From NCBI GenBank assembly GCA_036971475.1, contig JBAIZL010000003.1, positions 88,489,042 to 88,553,041 on the forward strand: a DNA stretch of 64,000 bases. The letters are read 5' to 3'. The notes under the pieces are model-generated. The model ran no database searches. It saw nothing but the letters and a program-made list of their open reading frames with translations, and was not told the DNA's origin. Position 1 is the first letter of the stretch. The number at the start of each line of letters is the position of its first letter. This document shows positions 40,442-53,500 of this stretch, piece by piece. This stretch comes from Prosapia bicincta. Lineage: Eukaryota > Arthropoda > Insecta > Hemiptera > Cercopidae. The position numbers and the translations under genes were made by a program.

Positions 40442-41519
40442 AAATATATCCTTCATACGAGACACTAATCATTTACTATTTAATTATAAAAAACAAAAGA
40501 TTAGCCCACAGATCTTGAATACATAGATATCTTCATTAGCTATTGCTTTCAACGTATGTCAAGTTCTAGAAGAAGTAATTATTAACTCAAAGCTAATATA
40601 ATTCGATAAATATTTAATTGTCAAAATAATTTAGCTAAAATGCGAGAAAACCTATTGTAATCTTATAATCACTTAATCCAAACGCATAGAAATAACGTCT
40701 TTTAAGTTGAAGTTTTATTTAGTCGTAAGTTGTCCAACTGGAACCAACTTATCAACTATTAGTTATTTACTTAAACCTTTGAACCCCTTGTAAATAAAGG
40801 GATGAAGGGGAAGGGAAGTTGCTCGCGTGCGCAAAGTCGCTTACCCCAACCAGACCTGCATTACCACCGTCGGAGAAGTGTTTGCGCACTGGACGTACAG
40901 GGCTATGGAACAAAGACGAGAAGTAGTCAGAGATTGTTGAGGGACGCATGAGATGTATTAGTCTGCCCAAATGACCCGTCCTAAATGGTTTCCCAGAATG
41001 AAGAGGAGGGAGCTCGTAGATTAACGTCTGACATTAGTTAGGTAGCTGCCTGAAGACATCGTAACGAAATTCCCAGAAACAACTCGCCAAGATTTCAGCA
41101 TCGATGAAGAATCGATCCAAATTTATGCCAGTCTGTCGAACCTTCAAGTGTACACCGTTAGCTAATTGGTTGCCAAATCGTCTTGTAATGTCTGGGAACT
41201 TGAAAACAAGGAAGAGATAAATTTACTACTTAATGGTGTAGTGACCTTTTAATCAGTTAAAAATGGAAACGAAGACCTAAATATAAACGAGTTTAGTTTA
41301 GTGAAAATGACGAAGTTGGGAAATTAGCTTCTTGTCAGCAGATGTGCAATAAAAGTATGGCATAAGTAAGGCATTGCTCCATATGTATCAACTATTTGAA
41401 TTTTTGTTACAACTCCAAATCCTTACTCCCGATGTATTGAACTCTTCGAATTTAAGTGTACATTTCCTTCATTATTTTTGTGGCCTAGACTACGACTAGT
41501 CTTTAATTGTCGCATAGCA
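40442..41519. other. Spacer between the two Penelope fragments
   Basis: No gene supported. A satellite B-like core lies at 40833-40860 (AAGTCGCTTACCCCAACCAG then ACC), covered by a chance minus-strand frame at 40767-40970. The rest is AT-rich. Confidence 0.5.
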
Positions 41520-41990
41520 TTCACAAATGTTAGCAATAAAACAATAACTAATAAACTATGGCTCAAGGTAAAAATTAATAACACAACAGAGAATAAAAAG
41601 AATTTTTCACACTCACATGTCACAGCAAAACCTGAATAAAGGCCTCTCAAATCTTCCAAAAAACAAGATACATAAAAGCATTCCAACTAACAACAAACCG
41701 CAAGACAACAATACAAACAAAAAAGCTAAATCTCCAAGCACCAGGTACATACCAGCCTAACTGAGAGGACTATTACGATATCTACATTGGGGAAACAGGT
41801 GACAGCTTCACACAGACTCAGAGAACACCCTCTATTATATATGACTCAGACTCATCTTTTGCTGACCATATAATACAACCGGCCACACGTAAAATTAGAT
41901 CTACGATAATCTAGATATTTTCCATGTACACAAAAAGGATGAATATTTGAATAAACTAGAACAAAATGAATATTAAAAATGTACAAAAAT
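41520..41990 (+). pseudogene. Second, decayed Penelope-like fragment
   Basis: Conceptual translation in shifting frames gives NKTITNKLWLKV, then LQAPGTYQPN, a stop, and DIYIGETGD. These correspond to IDKLWYKIQ, LQAPGVYKLN and KFYIGQTGR in the fragment at 39590-40270. Several stops and frameshifts are present, and the zinc-like cysteines and distal part of the nuclease are lost. It lies in the same orientation as the first fragment and ends about where satellite D begins. It is older than the first fragment by sequence decay. Confidence 0.75.
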
Positions 41991-41999
41991 ATTTTATTC

Positions 42000-44900
42000 T
42001 TCAACCTCCATATCGTAACTCCCGCCTTCCTCAAAGCTTCTTATGTTCTGCAGTCATTGCCTTGTTAGTATTATTATTATTATTGGTCCATCTCTTTCCC
42101 GTCTTAAAACCTCTACTAAGATCTGTCTCCAATCTATGGTCAACATAATTCCAATCTTCCTCCGGACCTACCCGTGTTCTGCACTCATTGTCTTCTTAGA
42201 ATTCTACACGGTCAATCCCTTTTCCCTTGTTGTTAAATCCACTAAGATATTTTTTTTTTTTTTACAGCAACGTCTTAATTTCCATCTACCTCAGGACCTA
42301 CTTCTGATCTGTAGTCATTGCATTCTTCTTGGCCCATCTTAATTCCGTCTGGTAAACTCCACTAACGCCACCAAGATATACCTTTATTAGACCAACGTCA
42401 TGATTTCCATCTACCTCAGGACCTTCCTCCGTTCTGCAGTCATTGCCTTCTTAGCGTTCTTTTTAGTATATCTCTTTTCCGACTTGTAAACTCCACTAAC
42501 ATATGTCTTTACTAGACCAATATCATGATTTCCATCTACCTCAGAACCTTCCTCCGTTCTGCAGTCATTGCCTTCTTAGCGTTCTTCTTAGTATATCTCT
42601 TTTCCGACTTGTAAACTCCACTAACATATGTCTTTACTAGGCCAATATCATGATTTACATCTACCTCAGGACCTTCCTCCGTTCTGCAGTCATTGCCTTC
42701 TTAGCGTTCTTCTTAGTATATCTCTTTTCCGACTTGTAAACTCCACTAACATATGTCTTTACTAGGCCAATATCATGATTTACATCTACCTCAGGACCTT
42801 CCTCCGTTCTGCAGTCACTGCCTTCTTAGCGTTCTTCTTAGTATATCTCTTTTCCCACTTGTAAACTCCACTAACATATGTCTTTACTAGGCCAATATCA
42901 TGATTTACATCTACCTCAGGACCTTCCTCCGTTCTGCAGTCATTGCCTTCTTAGCATTCTTCTTAGTATATCTCTTTTCCGACTTGTAAACTCCACTAAC
43001 ATATGTCTTTACTAGGCCAATATCATGATTTACATCTACCTCAGGACCTTCCTCCGTTCTGCAGTCACTGCCTTCTTAGCGTTCTTCTTAGTATATCTCT
43101 TTTCCCACTTGTAAACTCCACTAACATATGTCTTTACTAGGCCAATATCATGATTTCCATCTACCTCAGGACCTTCCTCCGTTCTGCAGTCATTGCCTTC
43201 TTAGCGTTCTTCTTAGTATATCTCTTTTCCGACTTGTAAACTCCACTAACATATGTCTTTACTAGGCCAATATCATGATTTCCATCTACCTCAGGACCTT
43301 CCTCCGTTCTGCAGTCACTGCCTTCTTAGCGTTCTTCTTAGTATATCTCTTTTCCGACTTGTAAACTCCACTAACATATGTCTTTACTAGGCCAATATCA
43401 TGATTTACATCTACCTCAGGACCTTCCTCCGTTCTGCAGTCATTGCCTTCTTAGCATTCTTCTTAGTATATCTCTTTTCCGACTTGTAAACTCCACTAAC
43501 ATATGTCTTTACTAGGCCAATATCATGATTTACATCTACCTCAGGACCTTCCTCCGTTCTGCAGTCATTGCCTTCTTAGCGTTCTTCTTAGTATATCTCT
43601 TTTCCGACTTGTAAACTCCACTAACATATGTCTTTACTAGGCCAATATCATGATTTCCATCTACCTCAGGACCTTCCTCCGTTCTGCAGTCACTGCCTTC
43701 TTAGCGTTCTTCTTAGTATATCTCTTTTCCCACTTGTAAACTCCACTAACATATGTCTTTACTAGGCCAATATCATGATTTCCATCTACCTCAGGACCTT
43801 CCTCCGTTCTGCAGTCATTGCCTTCTTAGCGTTCTTCTTAGTATATCTCTTTTCCGACTTGTAAACTCCACTAACATATGTCTTTACTAGGCCAATATCA
43901 TGATTTCCATCTACCTCAGGACCTTCCTCCGTTCTGCAGTCACTGCCTTCTTAGCGTTCTTCTTAGTATATCTCTTTTCCCACTTGTAAACTCCACTAAC
44001 ATATGTCTTTACTAGGCCAATATCATGATTTACATCTACCTCAGGACCTTCCTCCGTTCTGCAGTCATTGCCTTCTTAGCGTTCTTCTTAGTATATCTCT
44101 TTTCCGACTTGTAAACTCCACTAACATATGTCTTTACTAGGCCAATATCATGATTTCCATCTACCTCAGGACCTTCCTCCGTTCTGCAGTCATTGCCTTC
44201 TTAGCGTTCTTCTTAGTATATCTCTTTTCCGACTTGTAAACTCCACTAACATATGTCTTTACTAGGCCAATATCATGATTTCCATCTACCTCAGGACCTT
44301 CCTCCGTTCTGCAGTCATTGCCTTCTTAGCGTTCTTTTTAGTATATCTCTTTTCCGACTTGTAAACTCCACTAACATATGTCTTTACTAGGCCAATATCA
44401 TGATTTACATCTACCTCAGGACCTTCCTCCGTTCTGCAGTCACTGCCTTCTTAGCGTTCTTCTTAGTATATCTCTTTTCCCACTTGTAAACTCCACTAAC
44501 ATATGTCTTTACTAGGCCAATATCATGATTTCCATCTAACTCAGGACCTTCCTCCGTTCTGCAGTCATTGCCTTCTTAGCGTTCTTCTTAGTATATCTCT
44601 TTTCCGACTTGTAAACTCCACTAACATATGTCTTTACTAGGCCAATATCATGATTTCCATCTACCTCAGGACCTTCCTCCGTTCTGCAGTCACTGCCTTC
44701 TTAGCGTTCTTCTTAGTATATCTCTTTTCCCACTTGTAAACTCCACTAACATATGTCTTTACTAGGCCAATATCATGATTTCCATCTACCTCAGGACCTT
44801 CCTCCGTTCTGCAGTCATTGCCTTCTTAGCGTTCTTTTTAGTATATCTCTTTTCCGACTTGTAAACTCCACTAACATATGTCTTTACTAGGCCAATATCA

Positions 44901-45330
44901 TGATTTCCATCTACCTCAGGACCTTCCTCCGTTCTGCAGTCATTGCCTTCTTAGCGTTCTTCTTAGTATATCTCTTTTCCGACTTGTAAACTCCACTAAC
45001 ATATGTCTTTACTAGGCCAATATCATGATTTCCATCTACCTCAGGACCTTCCTCCGTTCTGCAGTCATTGCCTTCTTAGCGTTCTTCTTAGTACATCTCT
45101 TTTCCGACTTGTAAACTCCACTAACATATGTCTTTACTAGGCCAATATCATGATTTACATCTACCTCAGGACCTTCCTCCGTTCTGCAGTCACTGCCTTC
45201 TTAGCGTTCTTCTTAGTATATCTCTTTTCCCACTTGTAAACTCCACTAAGATATGTCTTTACTAGGCCAATATCATGATTTAAGCCTTCGTCGGAGCTAT
45301 TCCTGTTCTGCGATGCCTTCATCGTCACCT
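42000..45330. repeat. Satellite D: ~23 clean units of 125 bp
   Basis: A 125-bp unit with landmarks CCTCCGTTCTGCAGTCA, TGCCTTCTTAGCGTTCTT, CTTGTAAACTCCACTAACAT and GCCAATATCATGATTT repeats head to tail (GTTCTGCAGT at 42431, 42556, 42681 and so on). Two linked variants are seen: TCACTGCC tends to go with TTTCCCACTTG, and TCATTGCC with TTTCCGACTTG. A third site alternates TTTCCATCT and TTTACATCT. Decayed, more divergent units lie at the left (42030-42400) and right (45290-45330), as expected at array borders. Plus-strand frames at 41966-42342 are shadows of it. Confidence 0.96.
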
Positions 45331-45689
45331 TCCTATTTTTCTTGTTGGTCCACTTCTTTTTGATTCACTGTCTCCAGCGAACTTGGCAACAACTAGTCTT
45401 CATTGGATTTGATCTTCCAGGCTCCTTAGGATTTAAACTATTGAAATCACAATTTTTCTACCATTTTATTTACCCATTCTTCTTATCTTTGGGCAATGTA
45501 GAAAGATCGGCCCCAAATCGATTTACCTTCACCGCCTTTCATCGTCCTCAAACGTCTCATTTTTTTTTTCATGTTCATAATATTCTTATTTTACCACATT
45601 GATTATTTACATAATTTCTTGTAACAACCATTATGTTACGTACAAACTATTGAAACCGTTATTTTTTAAAGTGTTCCTCTTCTTGTCTC
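45331..45689. other. Right flank of satellite D
   Basis: A pyrimidine-rich stretch that fades out of satellite D similarity. The open frame at 45342-45602 has no domain and is probably a consequence of the skewed composition. Confidence 0.5.
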
Positions 45690-46190
45690 ACCATCTAATT
45701 TTTAAATTCCTTCTATTACCTCACACTCTCCTTACATATACCTTGTACATATTTTCAATCGTTAATAAAATACGTTTTTATTCATCCAATCAAGTTCAAA
45801 TACATTTCTTTTAATCTATATTGGATGACAACTAATGTTTACAAATTTTTTCAAATATTTATTCAATAATTAAATAACAAAAAATTTGGGGTACTGTCGG
45901 AATTCGAACTATGAATCTTCATGTTCAAAGTCTAGCGCGCTTTGGCACTGCGCCAACTTTCCAATACCAAGAAATTAATTTCTCAAAGACGTATATGAAT
46001 TTTCCTCCATCTGGTTATCGTTGAAACCACCGTTGAACAACCTTAAACTGTTGCCATGGTTACCACAAAATATCATAAATAGTTTTGTAAGGTTAAAAAT
46101 GAATAAAACGAATAAAATAAACTGGAAATAGCAAAGAAAGATAGCATTTTTCTTTCTTGACCTCAGTACGAATTTACTTAATTTTTTTTA
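45690..46190 (-). repeat. tRNA-module repeat (family T), third copy
   Basis: Minus-strand copy matching 34190-34600 and 32700-33255. The tail TTTTTATTCATCCAATCAAG and AATATTTATTCAATAATTAA precede the tRNA-like module (45890-45968, reverse of GTTGGCGCAGTGCC and AGTTCGAATTCC). Then come GGTTGTTCAACGG-like and CTGAGGTCAAGAAAGAAA sequences on the minus strand. Unlike 32700-33255 it has no Penelope hairpin, so it shows the uninterrupted target. It is a single copy here, so the repeat can exist without an inverted partner. Confidence 0.8.
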
Positions 46191-49010
46191 TTATACTTGC
46201 TCCTTAACATTTAGCTAATTAGAGCTTAGCTAGTGAGAACAACACAAAATTTGGAAACAGAAGGGAGGAACCCTGGACTGGTCCAGACTCATTGTTTACT
46301 GACCATGTCTCCTAAGCATCCATACTAGTATACTAGTAGCTGTAATACTACTAATAAGCAAGCGTTAACCTGTGTTATGCTATTAACGGTTTTAACAAGA
46401 GCAAACAAGCTACATTACTACGACCTTGTTTTTCCTTTCAGTTCATCACGAACTGAACTCTTTATATCAGTAGTTCTTTCGTTGTCTTCTTCTAGAAACA
46501 GTTTCCTTCTTCCAAATATCAAATGCGTTACCCTATAACAAATGTTCCACCTTACGTCCCGTTTCGCATCTTTGAAACTGTTCCAAGTTAGCTTGCAGTC
46601 GTGGCGTCTAGAATAGTGTTAACACTGGTCTCCGATCGCGCATATTTCTTTACTTATGACGCCAACCGAAGCCCGGTAGATTTCACTGTGCGTTGCTCAC
46701 AATACGTTCGATTGAGATTTAATGGTTCTTGCGCTGTTTTCGCACGTCGTTAAACTCCAAATAAAGCCTACACACAAATCAGCGAACTCAGCATGCGCCG
46801 ATGACAGACAAACATCTGCGTAACAACCGTTTATTACCAGTCGGCCTCCCACCGCGTCGGCTGTATATTACAATCGGTTGGTACGACATTGACACATTGA
46901 TGCTGGTATCTGTGTTCGCGGACAGATTGACTAGATCTGGCACAGATACAGACGTGGAGGCGAAGACAACATATTGGCAAACCAATGTGCAGTTTAGTTG
47001 CAACTTAGTAAATAAGAACAAAACGGATTGAATTTATGCGGGCACGCACACGAGTTGGTTCTTGAAGATTTATTCGTCTAGTATCAGCATAAACAAAATT
47101 AAGTAGAATAAATATCATTATATTGTTTTATTGCCAACATTTTTCTTGCGCCTCCCCTCAGGAAAATCTTAGATCCTCTCCTGGGTACTGTAACGTTTTT
47201 TTTTTGTATTGTCGCCAAGTAGCCGATAATTAGCGCAAAAAATCACTAAGAGATTCGACTGAGGGCAGCATATCTCCGAATAATATCAGCTGTTCTCTAC
47301 GTATTTGGTTTTGCCGGTCCTTTTAAATTAAAATAGCAAGTCAAGTGGGAGTCGAATAAGAGAAGCAATTGAGTGCGTGTCATAACCAGCCAGGAATAGG
47401 CCAGTGCTAGCGGTGACCAAGGGATCAATCTCCGATCAATCGGATTTACCCCAAGGGATTCAGCTACGGAGGTAACCCTTTCATATTTATAAAACGACAC
47501 AAAAATGTAAAGTTTTCAATATTTTAAATTGTTTACATAACCTCTATTATTAGTATGCGCACTGCCCACTAGGAAAACTATTTGTGAAAATGTCTTTTGT
47601 GGGGTGGAACTTTCTAAATTTTATTTTGGGGCATAACTGCGTTATTCAGCCTTCCTACGGAGGTGTGACAGTACATTAGGTTAAGCTTACGACGGGTACA
47701 GCTATATCACAAATAAAATTCTTGATAGTTCTAACTAAACGGTACCAAACATACGTTAAATCTAGTGACACCGGGGTACTGTCTTATTGTACAGTCATTA
47801 TATGTTTTTCAAAATTGTAGGGTGCCGCTACCAAGTTTTATATTTTCCGTGTACCTAAAGACTTTCTGCATCATTAGGTAATATTTTCCCCAATATCGAT
47901 TATCTACGTGTAAAAAAGAAATAATTATCTAAAATTTTGGAAAAAAGGAAAATAACTTTACTTTTAAACATACACAAATTATAATAAAATGTATAAAGAA
48001 TAACAGTATATTACAATATAGCTATAATATAATGCAGCTACAAAATATCCTGTTAGGATAGATATGTTTGTTCTTCTTTCAAATAATAATGTTTATTAAT
48101 GCAAGAGGGAAATAGTTGAAACGTTAAACAAGGACTCGTTGTTCTATGCGACGATACAAAAAGATCCCAACTTTGTAAGGCAAAATGTAGGCTACATCAA
48201 ATCTCAATAACTTGGATTATATTAACGTAATGCTTATCAAAACAATTACGCAAGTTAAGTCTAGACTCAGTAGATCAAAACCGTGCATTCTTAAACCGTC
48301 TTGACGTGTTTGCCCCTGCCGTACAATCTTTTCTTATACCCTTCACATGTAATAAGTCTGAAGGTCGCCTTACATGGCCGCGCCCAAATCGTGCTAGATC
48401 TCAGATTGTAGACAGATTCACTCCCAAGATTACCGAGCGCCTACTTGTCATTGTCAGCCGTTACAGTAGCCTGTAATACCGACACGCGGCCATCTTGATC
48501 TACCGCATCACAGATATGCTTAATTAAACTGTCTGAAGCGTAGTTGAAATACCAACACAGATCTAAACCAATTAGGAATCTTTAATCTCTCGGAGTTTTA
48601 TTAACTGTACGCCTCCAGAAGCAAAGGCTACTGCAATCCTTCTTGGGCTCTTATCCTTTCGATATATCTAAAGTGAGACTCATTTGCCCTATAAAGGATA
48701 GGTACACCGATGTGGACCACGTTTTTCTGGTAGTGACAAGGAGAGGTGTATTTAAATGTGATCGGTCACAATGACTATTATCCCTTATGAAGGATAGTGG
48801 CTATCTTTCCACAAAACCTCCTTTTCTCCCTCCGGTATAGGAAGAACACATTATGTCGAGTGAAGACTGGCATACATGACTCCACTCTCTATCAGGGCCT
48901 TAACGAACTGTTTACACTATAAACCTCCTTAAAGAATGGTCAAATTAATCATAGGTTGAATCGAGAACAGTTGGTGACATTTTGTACAACTAAGAAAAGA
49001 AAAAAATCGA
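46191..49010. other. Spacer, no gene recognised
   Basis: Frames open on both strands at 46788-47031, in a segment (46560-47040) richer in G+C and CpG than its neighbours. I recognise no domain. The remainder to 49010 is AT-rich with no supported feature. Confidence 0.4.
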
Positions 49011-49745
49011 ATTATGGTAATCGCTTACCTAAAGTAATAAGTGTCAATTATCGATATACTCTACTCTCTATCGAAAAATATAAACAGCTGCCTGTCCATT
49101 ACACTACGTTGTAAGGAGAAACATAAGGAATGGCTGGGTCAAGGATGGGTTAATTAAGGCAGAGTAGATCTAATTATTATGTCCGAGAAGAAAACTAACT
49201 ATCCTCTAGTAACGAAAGTAGCTTAGCTAAAATAATGATGGTCTATTATCGATACTCTCGAGATGATAAAGAGGTGTCTCCCATTACATTCCCTTGTAAG
49301 AAAAAACATAAGGAATGGCTGGGTCAAATATGGGTTACTTAATGAAGAATAGATCCAATGATTACGACTAAGAATAAAAAACTACCCTCTCTGGTAACAG
49401 GAATCATTTACCTAAATTAATTAGTGTCGATTATCGATACCCTCTATCGAGATGATAAAGAGGTGTCTCCCATTATACTCCGTTGTAAGAAGAAGCATAA
49501 GGAATGGTTGGGTTAATTAAAGAAGCATGAATCGAATTATAAAGACTTGGAAGAAACTATCCTCTGGTAAGAGGGATCATTTACTTAAAGTAATGTTAGT
49601 CGATTATTGATACTATATCGAGATCATAAAGAGGTGTCTACTTATTAGACCCAGTTGTAGGAAGCAACATAAGGAATAGTTGGGTTAGTTAAAGAAGAGT
49701 AGATATAAAAGAATATCAAGCAACACTACGATGGGACTTTTATCA
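49011..49745. repeat. Tandem array E: four diverged ~172-189-bp units
   Basis: Units begin near 49016, 49202, 49391 and 49573. Shared strings are TTACCTAAAGTAAT, GTCGATTATCGATA, GATAAAGAGGTGTCTCCCAT, TTGTAAGAAG and CATAAGGAATGG. The CATAAGGAAT blocks at 49121, 49306, 49495 and 49667 show variable spacing, so indels are common. The unit shares CGCTTACCTAAAGTA-like and TTACACT-GTTGTAA-like strings with the satellite B core sites, suggesting common ancestry. Confidence 0.8.
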
Positions 49746-51620
49746 AACAAAGGTTAAATAAAAGACTTGGGACAATTTTCGATTAGACAAAAGAAATTAA
49801 CAAAAGTGACGGTTCCAAGAAATAGTCTAAATTGAAAACAACCGAGAAGAAAATATTCAAGCACGAAATGGTCAGAAACAAGCCGAAACCCAACGGAGAG
49901 AAAAAATAGACCAGAAATAAGGATAATCGAAGAGAGCTTAAATTTTAGAGAAAAACCAGACTTGATGAAGGAATAGTAGCTGGAATTATTTATAATTCCA
50001 AGGACAAAAGATCCTCTTATATTTGGAATTTGAGCCGGGTCGCTTACCCAGAATAGACCTGTTCTAAATTGGAATGAATAAATGTGTTTACCCACTACCG
50101 GGGCAACCCTGGAAGTAGCTATATGTGTGAATGTCAAAGAGAATATATTGTGTCTGCGTACACAAGGGTATACAAATTTGAGTATACTCTGTTCGGCGCA
50201 TGTCGAAAGTTCGAAGTAAATAAGAGGGGTTTATCACAAGATGAGTGAGTGGCCTGTCTACAGTCCGGCAGATTCACAGAAAGGAGTAACCATGCACTCT
50301 TAGCGTCTCGTCACTGTTGTACACTATAAAATACATGTGAACTAGCCTGATGCTACGTCACAGAGATTGGAGCTAATCTCTTAACTCTCGACGAAAGAAA
50401 TATAATATAATGACAGATGCGAGAGGTTAATTTCTTTACTTTAATCCTACTTGCTATTCGTTTAAGCATTAATACTTTGGTTGAGTGAATTAATTAACTA
50501 ATGGCGTTACCAAGTTCGCGGAGGAAGCCTCTCTAAATGTCCTTAAATAAAGATGACAGTAAGAGAAAACATTGTGGATTTTAGCGTAAAAATCTACCTG
50601 ACGGAAATCTTAAAGGTAATAGTTTACCGTTAGTCAACCACCTTCGATTTTTTAGCTTTTCAAATATGTTACTTAAAAATACATTTAAACAAGGGAAAAC
50701 ATTTTACAAATTTTTGAAAAAATACGAAACTAACCTAAATGGTCCAAGACACTCATAACTATATACGATGAATGTTTCCATAAAAACATTTCAGGATTAT
50801 TCATGATTTTCGAGTTTTTAAATAATGTTTTCCTTGATTAGAATATATTTAAGTAAAATTTGAGAAAAACAAAATTCGAAAGTGGTGAACGAACTGTAAA
50901 ATATTACCGTATTATTTAAAAACATCTATGAAAGAGAAAGAATCGAGAGTGGAAGAAACACGGAAAATTAAAACAACTTTTAGTACTAATTTTGTTCAAG
51001 ACAGTGATTTCTTTGACACTGATATGCACTACTTCAATAGTACCTTAATTAAGTGAACCTCCCGACTGACCTAACCTCAAACGGCATGTCCGTTTCGATC
51101 GACTGACTAAGCGTCATTGTGTCCCAACAGAACGGTCACTTTCGTATTAATAAACCACCTAATAATTTGTGGTTAGAGGTCTCAGTGAGTCACACACGAC
51201 AAAGCGTCAAAGAATTCACGGCAAATCCGGTCCTGAATGTGTGTAAATGTAAAATCATTCCTTTTACAGATTTTGTGAATCATATTACAAAAAAAAAAGA
51301 AATAACACTTACTTATCAATGTACTAGGCAAAACCCACTACTTACTGATATTCCTCGGCACTGTCAGTCCATTGTTCAATTTTACATAGTTTTATCCGTG
51401 ACACGCGTCTACCGAGAAATAAGTAAGTGGTGTCTTTTGCCAAGTGTTATTCACAAAACCTCAAGAATTAAGAACTGTACAACCCAACAATTGCAAATTT
51501 TAAACAAATAATATTTACCGTTATTACATAGTGTGGTTAAAAATAATGATTAAGGATTTATCTTTAAAATTTCGTGAAAAAAGACGTAACTGAAAAAAAC
51601 CAAGATACAAACATAGGAAA
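49746..51620. other. Spacer, no gene recognised
   Basis: A satellite B-like core lies at 50037-50065 (GGGTCGCTTACCCAGAATAG then ACCTGTTCT). Frames at 49754-50137 (minus) and 51119-51511 (plus, 130 codons) have no recognisable motif. The second is the longest frame in the stretch and remains unassigned. Confidence 0.4.
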
Positions 51621-51624
51621 CTTG

Positions 51625-51905
51625 ACAGGAGCACACAGAAAGAAGACAGGACACGAACACAGGAAAAGAACACAGGAAAAGAAGACATGACACGAAATAC
51701 AGGGAAAGACGTCACGACATGAACACAGGAAAAGAAGACAAGACGGGAGCACAAGAAAAGAAGACAGAACATGAACACAGGAAAAGAAGACGGAACATGA
51801 ACACAGGAAAAGAAGACGGAACACGGACACAGGAAAAAAGACAGACATAAACAGGAAAAGAAGAGATGACATGAACACTGGCCACGAACATATGAAAAGA
51901 AGAAT
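51625..51905. repeat. ~26-bp purine-rich minisatellite
   Basis: Imperfect repeats of ACACAGGAAAAGAAGAC followed by GGAACATGA or close variants, roughly 26 bp each and about ten copies. The strand asymmetry (almost no T on plus) keeps several minus-strand frames open; those frames are shadows. Confidence 0.85.
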
Positions 51906-52099
51906 TTACACTGGACACCTTTATCTTTTTCTAAGTTCATATATTAAATCTCTCTCGCTATCTCTCATTCTCTCTCTCTTTCGCATCCAGCAGCCTTTTT
52001 CTTACAAACAAATGCTCGTAATATAAAAAGAAACAAACAAAAAATTATTCCATGGCATGGAAATAAATATTGAAAAAAACTTTCAAACATTTACATTGA

Positions 52100-53500
52100 C
52101 ACCCATAAGACACCTGTAAGGGCACCAATAATACACAATAACATCATAAGGGAACAAGATAACCAAAAGTATTTAGGGATATATCTAGATAGGAGAATGT
52201 CATGAAAAAAACAGACATGCAGAAAACGTTTTTGAACAGGCAAGAAATAAAATCAGCCATATTAAAAAGATTCACTAGATCTAAAATGGGCTGTTCGAGA
52301 GAAATTCTAAGTAAAATTTTTTAAACATACATACAACCAGTACTACACTATGTAAATGATACTTTAATAACATCAAATGAAATGGCCAAAGGTAAAACAG
52401 AAAAAGTAAAAATCCAGGCAATGAGAAGGTTAAAAGCACTACAACGGCAGCAATGCAGATTTTATCAAAGAACAGCTCATGTAGCAAGACAGTGATTCAT
52501 ACCGCCGATTCAGTATGAGAAATTCCTGAAATTGCCAACAAATAAATACTGGATGAAATATAATAGCCATCATAGGCAACTTAAATTACAAGCCGAATTT
52601 GTACAAAATATTGAGGAAATACTAAATAAGATCAATCCTAATACCACCCCAGAATCCCTCCCATTGCTATCATCTCCTGACCACTTCATAGAAATTAACT
52701 ACAAAACTTAAAAATAAAATATCCAAAAAACATTCACATCCTATACTTACAATCCCAATGACTGCATATAAACTGATGGATCTTGCATACAAGTAAAGCC
52801 TAATGTTGCCTCCGTTGTCTAATCAAAATTGAACAGTTTCTATAGAACGACAGCAGAACATCAAACTAACTTCAATGGTGAAATAGAAGCAATTTATTTT
52901 GCTCTTAGCCAATTAAAAATTATAACCGAGTGCTTTGGTAAAGCAGTTGTATTGTGTGACTCAATATCTGCCATATAGGATAATGTCCTGCCTAATCCAA
53001 TATGCAACTCATACAGCTCTAATCAGAAGTGCACTCAAGATATTCATAGCAGTGGCAGGACCATAATATTCCAGTGGCTACCATCACTCTGTAATATTAT
53101 CAGTAGTGAGTAAGCCAATATTTTTACTACAATGCTAAACAAATCTCTCAAAAAATAACCTTCAAACATTGCACTTAGCTCACCGCATAGTAGACAACAA
53201 ATTCAGGTAAATAATATCAACGGTGATGTTAACAAACTACGGTCAGTACTCATAACAAGTTCTGGATCTTCCATAAAGCTCTTCAGTTGTGACATTTTGA
53301 ATAGTTGTGGGACAAGACCGACTTAGGGCTTACAAACTACACCTCCAAGCATCTGTTATTTGCACATTATGCTGGAAACACGACTCTATTACGAATATTG
53401 ACCATCTGAAAGAGCACGAAGATCTATAGGATATTAAGAGTACAATAAGTGATAAAAAAATCTAATCAACGCAAACGGAGTTCAAGTGCCTAAGCCTTAA
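52100..53500 (+). pseudogene. LINE corpse: RT end, RNase H, zinc knuckle
   Basis: Conceptual translation with stops and frameshifts follows the C-terminal order of a non-LTR retrotransposon ORF2. The RT end gives KYLGIYLDRRMS, then FEQARNKISHIKK, CSREILSK and YIQPVLHYVND, then KIQAMRRLKAL. RNase H gives TDGSCIQ, NGEIEAIYFAL and VLCDSISAI with three of the usual acidic residues. A degraded QWLPSLCNIISSE stands where QWIPSHCNIIGNEKAD-like sequence is usual, so the last motif is damaged. A knuckle-like CTLCWKHDSITNIDHLKEHE follows. The presence of RNase H points to I, R1, Loa or related clades. No intact frame remains and the 5' half is absent. Confidence 0.85.

Noticed and set aside
42043..42342. 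99-codon hydrophobic frame
   Set aside because: Lies in degenerate satellite D units and has no recognisable family.
51119..51511. 130-codon plus-strand frame
   Set aside because: Longest frame in its neighbourhood but starts at a non-ATG codon, shows no motif and has a low-complexity lysine run; not supported as a gene.
51524..51940. Overlapping minus-strand frames rich in Phe, Ser, Cys and Val that look like a repetitive or membrane protein
   Set aside because: They are three frames through the 26-bp purine-rich minisatellite; strand asymmetry alone keeps them open.
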